A DNA stretch of 64,000 nt, taken from Candidatus Methanoperedens sp. (lineage in GTDB: Archaea > Halobacteriota > Methanosarcinia > Methanosarcinales > Methanoperedenaceae). The DNA is taken from assembly GCA_012026795.1 (NCBI GenBank), contig VEPM01000001.1, positions 62,001-126,000 on the forward strand, in the 5' to 3' direction. Under the pieces are notes generated by a model. It did not search any database. It saw only the letters and a list, made by a program, of their open reading frames with translations, and was not told the origin of the DNA. Below, in pieces: positions 41,845 through 51,200 of the stretch. The position numbers and the translations under genes were made by a program. Numbering within the stretch: the stretch's first letter is position 1; every line of letters begins with the position of its first letter.

Positions 41845-42363
41845 TTATTCTTCTTTGTCTTTCCTGTGCTGGAGTAAGAATACAAGGCCGATAATTGCTG
41901 CTACCGGCAGGGCTACAGTAGGAAATTCAGGGGTGGGTGTTATCTGGACTCTTATTACTGAATCCGCATCAAAAGGATCCGGATTACCAACCCAGAAAAC
42001 CTTATATTTCAATAGATAATTGTTATTTGATTCCAATTTATTATTATAAGTTACAATAAAAGTTGCCGGGCTTTTCCAGCCCAGCGGATTTGAATTTTCT
42101 ATCTCTGATCCGTTATGTGTAACCCCATCGGGATCCTTGATTGAGATTATAAATTTATCTGCAGGATTAAACCCGACCCCATCAATTATAAATTTGGAAA
42201 TAGCAGGCCCATCAGATGTTATATTTACGGTCTGGCTTTTACCTTCATTTACATTTAATGAAATCGGATTGGGATTTGCATCTATACCAGCAGCCAATGC
42301 AATCCCTGTCATCGTTATCATCGCCCCGATTAACGTCGTAATCGTTATAAATTTATTCATCAT
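41845..42363 (-). CDS. PEF-CTERM sorting-domain surface protein
   Basis: 172 residues with a signal peptide (about 1-24, cleavage near ALAA), an extracellular beta domain with Asn-x-Ser/Thr sequons (NITS), and a C-terminal tripartite sorting signal: TPTPEFPTVALP, a hydrophobic helix AAIIGLVFLL and the basic tail QHRKDKEE. The Pro-Glu-Phe motif defines PEF-CTERM, the substrate class of archaeosortase C, which is encoded 4 kb away (46058-46894). ATG 42363 and 42360 are both possible starts. Confidence 0.9.
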   Translation of the reverse strand: MMNKFITITTLIGAMITMTGIALAAGIDANPNPISLNVNEGKSQTVNITSDGPAISKFIIDGVGFNPADKFIISIKDPDGVTHNGSEIENSNPLGWKSPATFIVTYNNKLESNNNYLLKYKVFWVGNPDPFDADSVIRVQITPTPEFPTVALPVAAIIGLVFLLQHRKDKEE

Positions 42364-42607
42364 GTTATTTTAATCACTCTTATATACATATTTATGTACA
42401 TTCTAACTCATAAGCCACCATAGCCGTTGAGTAAATTAGTTAATTATACCATTCTAATCAATATATATGTATCTCTCTTAATAGATAAAAAATCATCGTT
42501 ATACTCATAATCATAATTTAATGTGGATATTTTACTTGTTCAATAGCATATCATGTTTTCTATCCAATACCAAGGTTAATTAATAATAAGCTAAATGGAA
42601 TTGTATA

Positions 42608-43129
42608 ATGAAAAAAAATTGTTATAAAAATACGAATATCGAATTTAAAGCTTTACTGATACTGTCTGTCCTGTATGCCATGTTAATTTTTTACCTTTCT
42701 TCCAGATCAAGTTTTGATAACATAGGATCTATTTCAGGTTTGTTAAATATTGAATTTATAAGAAACATATTTTATTATTTTTCAAACTCTGATTTAAACT
42801 TCTTTTTGTTCCCATTTTATATATTCTATAAGCAGCCGGATAAGCTGGCGCATTTAATTCTGTATGCGGGATTTGGAATTTTGTTATATAACACATTAAA
42901 GAACTCTCATGACCCAACATTACATAACCATGCCCTACTGTTTGCGATAATTATTGGAACAATATATGGTGCAAGTGACGAAATCCACCAATCATTTGTC
43001 CCTGGTAGAACAGCAAGTTTTTGGGATTTGGCTGCAGATATCACAGGAGTGATCATGGCGCAAACAGTAATCTTTATAAAAGATAAATTATGTATAAGAA
43101 ACAGGATTTTTTCTATATCAACTAAATAA
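42608..43129 (+). CDS. VanZ family membrane protein
   Basis: 173 residues with about four membrane helices and the VanZ motif set: YKQPDKLAHLILYAGFGILLY and GASDEIHQSFVPGRTASFWDLAADITGV (quoted parts DKLAHLILYAGFG and DEIHQSFVPGRTASFWD). VanZ proteins of bacteria confer teicoplanin resistance, and archaeal members are often found in exosortase/archaeosortase and polysaccharide loci. It is followed after 11 bases by the DUF1616 gene and is probably co-transcribed. Confidence 0.9.
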   Translation: MKKNCYKNTNIEFKALLILSVLYAMLIFYLSSRSSFDNIGSISGLLNIEFIRNIFYYFSNSDLNFFLFPFYIFYKQPDKLAHLILYAGFGILLYNTLKNSHDPTLHNHALLFAIIIGTIYGASDEIHQSFVPGRTASFWDLAADITGVIMAQTVIFIKDKLCIRNRIFSISTK

Positions 43130-43140
43130 GGCATAGCTAA

Positions 43141-46065
43141 ATGAAAGAAAACAGGACAATTGAAAACCTTAACAACCGATTAATTAATAATCTGGATTTA
43201 GTTTTTATCCCGATACTTGTCATTTTAGCTATAATCTTCGTCCTGATACCTTTTTTTAACCAGGGATTACTGAGAATTATCTTTGCGTTACCTTTGATAT
43301 TCTTCCTTCCCGGGTACCTGCTTATTGCAGCAATGTTCCCAAAGCGCGGGGAATTAAGTTCAATTGAAAGATTTACATTTAGCATCGTCTTTAGCATAAC
43401 AATAATTGTTTTTGACGGATTTGGCCTTAACTATACCCGGTGGGGTTTTAAGTCCGATTCGATAACATTAAGTTTATCTTTGATTATCGGGATTCTTTTC
43501 TTATTAACATTTATCCAGAGATGGAGATATGGAAAAGAAAGTTATAGTTTTACCATTTCGGATATAAGATCTTTTTATCATATCCTCAAAAATAAAGATC
43601 CCGAAACCGGGCCTGATCATACTCTTGAAAAGATGCTGATCAAAACAATGATAATATCCATACTTATTGTCAGTGCAATGATGATCTATGCAAAAGTGAC
43701 TACCGAACCTGAGAAATTTACATCTCTTTATATCCTTGGCTCAGATGGAAAAGCTGAGAACTATCTGACTGAAGTCAGCATTGGCGAACCTTATTCAATA
43801 TTGGTAGGAGTAGAAAATTATGAATATGCACCTGTAAATTTTACGCTCAGGGTGAGTTTCGGAGGAAAATATCTGAAAGAATATCCTGTTATTCTGGATC
43901 ACAATAGTAAATGGCTAAACAATGTCACATTTGTACCTGAACTGGTATCTTTTATAGCGCGTGGGGATAAAACAAAATTGGGGTTCGAACTATTTAGAGA
44001 CAATAAATCTTACAGGGAAGTCCATCTTATGGTTAACGTCAACCCGGATTCAGTCAAATTCTCAGAACTTCCCGACCTCATTAACGGCGATATGGAATCA
44101 GATAAGGGCTGGTTGTTTTCCGGAAGCAGTCCTGATATCAAAGGTAGCTATATAAATGAAACAATCTCCTCCAGAGTTTATGAAATAAGCTATAGCTCAA
44201 AAAATCCTGGTTCCTCTGGAATCATATATCAGGATCTAACGACCCGGGGGGATGTACTGGCAATGCTTTCATTTGATGTCATGGATTCGGAGTATTCAAA
44301 TACATCATCAATTGCATTCAAACAGGCATTACTTGACGGACAGGTCATATGGGAAACAAGGATCGGGGATAATAATAACACCTGGGCACATATTGAAGTG
44401 CCGGTACTGTTGTCGGGGAAGAATACTCTTGCATTTCGGGTTTACAGTAATTCAACCGATGATCTGGAAAGAACTGTCCTGTGGGATAATATAAAATTAA
44501 AACTTTTTAAAGGCGGATTGCCTCGATTAGGAGATACTCTGGAAAGGAAGGGTCTGGCAGTTAAGTTATATAATTTTTCGAACACTGAAAATTTCTCTTC
44601 ATTAAATTTTATAATTGAAAATACAGGAAAAATAGAGAAAAATGTGAGTTTAAAACCAGCTCCTGTCATAATCGATGATCTTGACAATCAATATGAGATG
44701 TTAGGAATCGGATTGAATGACCGGGTAAAAATATCGCCAGTTTATCCCGGAGTCTTAAAGAAAGGAACGATAAGTTTCAGGCCGGTAAATAATAGTGCAA
44801 AAGATCTCAGGATAATCCTATATCTGAATGGGGAGAAGTACGAATTCAACTATCATGTCGAACCGAAAATACTAGGCGAGGATGGGGATACATCTGATAA
44901 CATAAATGCAACTATGGGAGATATAATTACTAAAAATGGATTTGAGGTCATGTTAAATGGCTTTCAAAACGCACCTGGAGTGACTTCCCAGGTCAGTATT
45001 TCTGTCAAGAACATAGAAAGTGAAGAGAAACCATTTAAATTAAATCCATCTGCGATGCTGATCGATGATCTTGGCAACCAGTATGGGATGGTTATAATCC
45101 AGAGAAGCGGCCAGATAAAACAGACCACTGTTTATTCCGGGGCAATAAGAAGAGGTATTATATTTTTCAAGCCAATAAATCCTGATGCAAAAGATCTCAA
45201 GTTGATTCTATATTTAAATGAAAATAAATATGAATTCAATTTCAAAGCACAAGCAATAACATTGGAAGAAAAGGGTTTTTCCAATAATATTTCAAAAGAA
45301 ATAAATGCTGGTCCGGGAGATACGATCACTCAGGATGGATTTGCTTTGATGTTAAAAGGATTTCAAAACACTCCTGGTTGGTATTCCCAGGTTGATATTG
45401 CTGTCAAAAATATGGAAAATGAAAGAAAGCAATTTTACCTATCTCCGATAATTATTGATGATCTGGGCAACCAATACGAGGGCATTAATATCCAGAGAAG
45501 CACCCAGATAAAATTATCCCCCATATATCCCGGGGTTGTAAGGAGAGGTTCTATGTTTTTTGAAGAAATAGATCCTGATGCAAAAGACCTCAGGGTGATT
45601 ATGTATTTGAACGGGAAGATGTACAAATTTGGCTTAAAGGCCGAATCAAAAGTATTGGGCGATAGTGATCTTCAAGGCGATATATCGGCCTATTTTCCGA
45701 TTAATGCTACTATGGGAGAAGCACTCACCCGGGGTGGATTAGAAATAAAACTAAAAAGCTTTCAAAATACTCCTGGCTGGAATTCCCAGGTTTTTATTGA
45801 AGCCAGGAATATTGAAAATGAAGACAAACAATTCAAATATAATTTGTCTCCGGTACTCATCGATGATCTTGGCAATCAATATGAAATGGTTAATATCAAA
45901 AGGAACAATAAGATAGAACAAACTACTATAGCCCCACTTGCCCGGATAGAAGGTGCAATACTTTTTGAGCCGATAAAGGCAGAAGCAAAATATATTATAT
46001 TTGTTTTGCCCATTTCTTCAGATAAATATATATTTGGTTTTGAACAGAAGAATACTTTCATTTAA
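43141..46065 (+). CDS. DUF1616 membrane protein with four extracellular beta repeats
   Basis: 974 residues. The N-terminal about 200 residues are the DUF1616 domain: membrane helices around IIFALPLIFFLPGYLLIAAMFP (quoted part FFLPGYLLIAAMFP) and YTRWGFKSD. A jelly-roll-like domain follows (about 310-455). The last about 500 residues contain four copies of a DUF4352/TRF2-like beta domain of about 125 residues, each with IIDDLGNQYE or a variant (about residues 516, 641, 772 and 912), preceded by GFQNTPGWxSQV and followed by DAKDLRxILYLNGxKYEF. It is exposed to the outside. DUF1616 proteins often accompany archaeosortase genes, but their role is unknown. Confidence 0.85.
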   Translation: MKENRTIENLNNRLINNLDLVFIPILVILAIIFVLIPFFNQGLLRIIFALPLIFFLPGYLLIAAMFPKRGELSSIERFTFSIVFSITIIVFDGFGLNYTRWGFKSDSITLSLSLIIGILFLLTFIQRWRYGKESYSFTISDIRSFYHILKNKDPETGPDHTLEKMLIKTMIISILIVSAMMIYAKVTTEPEKFTSLYILGSDGKAENYLTEVSIGEPYSILVGVENYEYAPVNFTLRVSFGGKYLKEYPVILDHNSKWLNNVTFVPELVSFIARGDKTKLGFELFRDNKSYREVHLMVNVNPDSVKFSELPDLINGDMESDKGWLFSGSSPDIKGSYINETISSRVYEISYSSKNPGSSGIIYQDLTTRGDVLAMLSFDVMDSEYSNTSSIAFKQALLDGQVIWETRIGDNNNTWAHIEVPVLLSGKNTLAFRVYSNSTDDLERTVLWDNIKLKLFKGGLPRLGDTLERKGLAVKLYNFSNTENFSSLNFIIENTGKIEKNVSLKPAPVIIDDLDNQYEMLGIGLNDRVKISPVYPGVLKKGTISFRPVNNSAKDLRIILYLNGEKYEFNYHVEPKILGEDGDTSDNINATMGDIITKNGFEVMLNGFQNAPGVTSQVSISVKNIESEEKPFKLNPSAMLIDDLGNQYGMVIIQRSGQIKQTTVYSGAIRRGIIFFKPINPDAKDLKLILYLNENKYEFNFKAQAITLEEKGFSNNISKEINAGPGDTITQDGFALMLKGFQNTPGWYSQVDIAVKNMENERKQFYLSPIIIDDLGNQYEGINIQRSTQIKLSPIYPGVVRRGSMFFEEIDPDAKDLRVIMYLNGKMYKFGLKAESKVLGDSDLQGDISAYFPINATMGEALTRGGLEIKLKSFQNTPGWNSQVFIEARNIENEDKQFKYNLSPVLIDDLGNQYEMVNIKRNNKIEQTTIAPLARIEGAILFEPIKAEAKYIIFVLPISSDKYIFGFEQKNTFI

Positions 46066-46894
46066 TCCGGTTCAATGCCATCATTATTCCAAAACTGATT
46101 ATTATGAAAATAAACCATCCGATGTATACATGGACAAACATCATTTTTTCAATGCCATAATAATAACCAATAATATATAATATTGAAACCCTTATCAAAT
46201 TAGAAAAGTAAGAAATGATTACAGCTAAAAATATCAATAAATAGATCTTTTTATTTTCAGTGATATGTTCTATCTTAACATATCCCACAATAATGCCTAA
46301 AAGCAGCATCATTGAATAGAGGCCAGAGCAGGGTCCGCCTATTACAACGGTAGCATCTTCAAAACCATTGAAATGAACGGTCTCAATCCCGACAATATGC
46401 AGGTCAATATTCGTTAAAGAGGTTGCAATGAAAAGAGAGGGGAGCAGTACAAAATAATGGTCAAAATCATGAATGAAATCATTTTTTAGAGATGGTAATA
46501 TTACATAGAACAAAAGGAATAATAGAATAAATGTTCCGGACATGTATATTCCGAATTCGCCCGTCTGCCTGTACTTGCCTGCACCATAAACGATAAAAGA
46601 TATGCCCATAAAAAGAGCCATGGAATCAAGAGTACCGAGCTGATTCATGGCCTTTAGATTATATAAGATATCGGCAAATAATATAAATATTCCAAGCACA
46701 ATGCAAGATTTTGAGCTTTTTGTTATGTATGCGCCCTGAAGCTTAAACTGTGTTGTAAGTCCCAGACTAATGAGAAACATTAGGATTCCTATCGGGATGG
46801 AGCCTTCACTGAATTGAATTGTTGCGCCTGTGAAAAAAGCCAGTACAAGTAGAACTACCAGGACATTATGTTTTTGCGTATTAATAATCTTCAC
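46058..46894 (-). CDS. artC: archaeosortase C (PEF-CTERM type)
   Basis: 278 residues with about nine membrane helices. Catalytic Cys in VVIGGPCSGLYSMMLLLG (quoted GGPCSGLYSM, about residue 189), Arg in FSNLIRVSILYIIG (about 234) and His in FVHVYIGWFIFI (about 254) match the exosortase/archaeosortase mechanism. The PCSGLYSM context is that of the PEF-CTERM-specific archaeosortase C. It is convergent with the DUF1616 gene (8-base overlap) and shares the locus with a PEF-CTERM protein. Confidence 0.88.
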   Translation of the reverse strand: MKIINTQKHNVLVVLLVLAFFTGATIQFSEGSIPIGILMFLISLGLTTQFKLQGAYITKSSKSCIVLGIFILFADILYNLKAMNQLGTLDSMALFMGISFIVYGAGKYRQTGEFGIYMSGTFILLFLLFYVILPSLKNDFIHDFDHYFVLLPSLFIATSLTNIDLHIVGIETVHFNGFEDATVVIGGPCSGLYSMMLLLGIIVGYVKIEHITENKKIYLLIFLAVIISYFSNLIRVSILYIIGYYYGIEKMMFVHVYIGWFIFIIISFGIMMALNRIK

Positions 46895-47021
46895 CAGTGA
46901 TCATATTATATAAGGATAAGCTATATATAATCTCGGGATTAATTTAACTGTAAGAAAAATAAGTGTTGGAAGCATCAATCATGTTTTTGAAAAATCAGAA
47001 CAGGAAGCTATCGGAATTTTC

Positions 47022-47831
47022 ATGAGCACTTTGAAAAGAATTTCATTGTTTATATTTCTCATAATTTTTCCATTGATAGTGGGAATACTTATTGATAGGG
47101 CCAGGGTACTGATCGGGGTTTTTATTTTACTGGTTATTATTGTATGGTTTATAATAATCAATGCAAACAAATTCATATTGCTTCTTTATAAGGCACGACC
47201 AGCTCTTTTGGCAGACCTGCCCGGGATCCAGGAAAAGGTCCGGATACTTTCAGCAAAATATGGTGTGACTGCGCCGTCCATCTATATGACCGGGGCAGGA
47301 CTTCCGGGCAGTTTTATTATTGGCAATGATATGCACAGGACCATTATTGTTGTTCCAACAAGGTTATCGACCCTATTAAATAGTGATGAAATTGAAGCAG
47401 TGCTTGCACATAATATAGTGCAGATAGATAATAATATTCAAAAAAGGACCATTGTTGCCCTGATAACTGCAATCATGACCATGCCTTCCATGGCAATTCG
47501 CTGGGGGGCGGCATTTACAGGATTTGGTGATTATGATGACCCTGCGCCGAAGCTATTCGGATTATTTATAATGGGGCTAACTGCGCCTCCTGCCGCAGCC
47601 CTTATTCAATCATTATCAGAAGAAGATTATGACACAAAGGCCATAACCCTTTCAAAGAATTCTGAGGCATTTATTTGTGCGATCAAGCGTCTTGAGTCTG
47701 ATAATGTCACAGGTTATTCATCTCTGGGCTTCCTTTGTCTTGTTGATCCGCAAAAGGAAACATTTTTCGAATATCTATTCAATGTTCATTCTTCCCAGGA
47801 AATACGGGCACAGAAATTGAGGAGAAAATAA
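47022..47831 (+). CDS. M48-like peptidase homologue lacking the HExxH motif
   Basis: 269 residues, two N-terminal membrane helices and a domain of M48 (HtpX-like) order: PALLADLPGIQEKVRILSAKYGV, IYMTGAGLPGSFIIGN, then LNSDEIEAVLAHNIVQIDN, where M48 proteases have LSxxELxAVLAHExxHxxN. The zinc-binding and catalytic HExxH has become HNIVQ. The third ligand region reads SEEDYDTKAI in place of ExxAD. It should therefore not be a protease; a pseudoenzyme that binds sortase substrates or partners is one possibility. It starts 41 bases after a tiny ORF and is followed by a small membrane protein gene. Confidence 0.8.
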   Translation: MSTLKRISLFIFLIIFPLIVGILIDRARVLIGVFILLVIIVWFIIINANKFILLLYKARPALLADLPGIQEKVRILSAKYGVTAPSIYMTGAGLPGSFIIGNDMHRTIIVVPTRLSTLLNSDEIEAVLAHNIVQIDNNIQKRTIVALITAIMTMPSMAIRWGAAFTGFGDYDDPAPKLFGLFIMGLTAPPAAALIQSLSEEDYDTKAITLSKNSEAFICAIKRLESDNVTGYSSLGFLCLVDPQKETFFEYLFNVHSSQEIRAQKLRRK

Positions 47832-47832
47832 T

Positions 47833-48063
47833 ATGATCGAGCTACACTTTGATCTAAAATTTAGAATGAAGACCTGGAAGAAAGCACTGGCGTTCAGTTT
47901 TCTTTTTTATCTGATCATATTGTCCATATTTATTATCATATTAACTTTTACATTAAAAGATTTTAACTATAAAGTAATATTTATGTACTTTGCATCCGGC
48001 ATGACTTTGTTGATACTGGGCTTTCTTCAGATGTTCAGGATATTCAAAGCCAGATTCGTTTAA
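47833..48063 (+). CDS. small two-helix membrane protein
   Basis: 76 residues with two membrane helices (about 20-41 and 47-66). It begins one base after the stop of the M48-like gene, so the two are translated together. No family is recognised; a partner of the inactive M48-like protein is likely from position. Confidence 0.65.
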   Translation: MIELHFDLKFRMKTWKKALAFSFLFYLIILSIFIIILTFTLKDFNYKVIFMYFASGMTLLILGFLQMFRIFKARFV

Positions 48064-48236
48064 AAAGAACATCAAATCTATCTAAATCTAAATGATCATC
48101 ACAATACCACATCACAATGATGATTATAATACTCAATATTTTATTTTTTAACAGCGATATATTTATATCTTTTGAGGGGTTTGTATGGTTCGGTTGGTTT
48201 AGATAAGAACCATATTATAAAAAAACTGGTGAAGTT
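48064..48236 (+). promoter_or_regulatory. promoter region of the giant surface protein gene
   Basis: A TATA-like element ATATATTTATATC lies about 75 bases upstream of the start, followed by a leader with TTTTGAGGGG and GGTTCGGTTGGTT. GGTGA lies 6 bases before ATG 48237. Confidence 0.5.
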
Positions 48237-51200
48237 ATGTTCGAAAAAATAGGAAGGAAATCAATATTATTGTTAGGATTTTTAATTTTAGCTGCAGTTA
48301 TATTTATTTCTGTATCAGCAAGCGGAGATTCGGCCACAGTGACCGGAGTATCATCGACCACAGCCAACGGGACCTATACAACAGGCCAGACAATAGCGAT
48401 AACCGTAACCTTCAGTGAACCAGTAAACGTGACCGGTTATCCGGAAATCCAGCTTGAGACAGGCACAACCGATCAACAGGCCATATATTCCAGTGGCAAT
48501 GGCACTGATACACTTATCTTCAACTATACCGTCCAGGCAGGAGATGCCTCAAACGAACTTGATTATGTCGCAATAGGCTCACTCACAACAAATGGCGGAA
48601 CGATCCGGAATAGTTCGGGCATCGATGCGATTCTCATTTTGCCCGCCCCGGGTACACCAGGTTCGCTGGGTGCAAACACTGATTTTGTGATAGATGCGAT
48701 AGCACCCACAGTTGAACTTATATCAGGAACAACCAGCCCGACCAACAGCCTGATCCTGGTAACTGCAACCTTCAATGAACCAGTTACAGGCTTTGATCCG
48801 GCAGATATTTCAGTGACCAACGGTAGTGTAGAGAACTTTGGCGGGTCAGGAACAACCTATACCTTTGATGTAAATCCAACCGACGGTGCAGGCATCACGG
48901 TAACGATCGGTATTCCGGCCGGTGTTGCCCGGGACGCAGCAACCAACAACAATACGGCCTCAAATACTCTGTCATATACCTCAGATACAGTTTCCCCGGC
49001 AGTAATTCTTTCCTCCCCATCCCTGAATCCAACTAACGGCCTGATTTCAGTAACTGCAACGTTTAGCGAATCTGTCACGGGCTTTAATTCAACAGATCTT
49101 TTAGTGACCAACGGTACTGTAGGGAACTTTGGCGGATCAGGAACAACATATACCTTTGATGTAAATCCAACCGACGGTGCAGGTGTAATAGTAACTGTTA
49201 ACGTGCCAGCAGGATCAGCCGGGGATACAGCAGGCAACACCAATACAGCCTCAAATACGCTATCATATACCTCAGATACAGTATCTCCGACATTAGTTCT
49301 TTCTTCTTCAACCCCGAATCCAACCAACGGCCTTATCTCAGTAACCGCAACGTTCAGTGAATCAGTTACAGGATTCATATCAACAGACGTCACAGTATCA
49401 AACGGTACTGTAGGTGACTTTACAGGCTCAGGAGCAATTTACACTTTTAACGTGACTCCAACTGGCGGGGCAAACATTTCAGTAGCAATCAACGTTCCAG
49501 CCGGTGTGGCCCAGGATGCAGCAACCAACAGCAATACCGCATCCAATACACTGACATATACATCGAATACAGTTGCACCCTCAGTAACACTTACCTCCTC
49601 AACCCTTAATCCAACCAGCGGTTTGATCTCAGTAATTGCAACCTTCAGTGAATCAGTTACAGGATTCGCATCAGGAGATGTCACAGTTACAAATGGTACA
49701 GTAGAGAACTTTAGTGGATCAGGAACAACCTATACCTTTAACGCAAATCCAACCGACGGTGCAGATGTAATAGTAACGATCAAGGTTCCAACCGGCTCAG
49801 CCCAGGATACAGCAGGGAATGGCAATACCGCATCCAATACACTGACATTTACTTCAGATACTGTGGCACCTGCAGTAACAACAGTCTCCTCTACCGCAGC
49901 CAATGGAACATTCAGCATGGGCCAGGCTATCGCTGTCACAGTGAAATTCACTGAATCGGTAACAGTAACCGGTACACCACATATCCAGCTTGAAACAGGC
50001 ACAACAGACAGGCAGGCCATCTATTCCAGCGGTTCAGGAACCAATACTCTAACCTTCAATTATGATGTCCAGCCAGAAGATGTTTCAAGCGATCTGGATT
50101 ATGTTTCTACCGCCGCGCTCACCCTGAACGGAGGAACAATCAATGACAGTGCCAACAACACTGCCGTCCTGACTCTTGCCTCCCCCGGCACAGCAGGATC
50201 ACTGGGTGCGAATAAGGCAATCGTTATCTATACAACGTCTGTTATCTCGGATGATTTCAGTGCCGGGGAACTGGACACCGGGCTGTGGACCATTGTTGAT
50301 CCGCGAAATGATTCAACTATTTCGGTAACAGGGACAGGTACTAAGAATGCGTCATTATCCATTCTGGTTCCCGATACGTCACAGCATGAATTTAAGATCG
50401 GGAACTATGATGCCCCACGAGTTATGCAAAGAGCAAATAACAAGGATTTTGAGATCGAGGTCAAATTCCAGTCAGAAATGACATCAGTGAACCAGATGGA
50501 AGGGGTAATTGTCCAGCAGGACAATAATAAATCAATCAGGTTTAATTTTGAACGAGATTATTTCAATACAAATATAATGTCATTTACTTTTGATAACCAG
50601 TCATTTGAATTGAAGTCGACGACTTCGATCAGTGGCTCTCCTGTTCCTCTTTTCATGCGGATTAAAAGGACAGGCGACCAGTGGACAATGAACTATTCCA
50701 CAGATGGCATGAACTGGACTACAGGCGCTTCATTCTCGTATGTATTGAAAGTGGCATCTATTGGACCCTTTGTTGGGCAAAGCGGTTCAGGCTACTTCCC
50801 ACCTGCATATACAGGTAAAATCGATTATTTCTTCAATACGGAATCAATAATAGTTCCTGAAGATCCGACGAAATTCAACCTGACAGGCTATAAGATCAAC
50901 GCCAGCGATGGCAGCGGGTTACCTGGCTGGAACATTACATTGACCAATAGCTCGATCCAGACAAATAAGTTAACAGGACCGGATGGTTCCTATGAATTCA
51001 AGGATCTTGTTGAAGGTACATACACGGTATTTGAAGAACAGCGACCAGGATGGACGAATGTTTCACCCGTGTCCGTGGAGATCAAAGGTATAGACCGGGA
51101 CATACGTCAGAATTTCACAAACCTGCCAAGAGTTTATACCTACAAGCTCTCAGGTTACAAGATCAATGCCAGTGACAATACCGGACTCCAGGGCTGGAAC

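Noticed and set aside
46981-47025. 14-codon open frame just before the M48-like gene as a leader peptide
   Set aside because: It overlaps the next start as ATGA, which is suggestive, but it is too short and has no pattern that supports attenuation.
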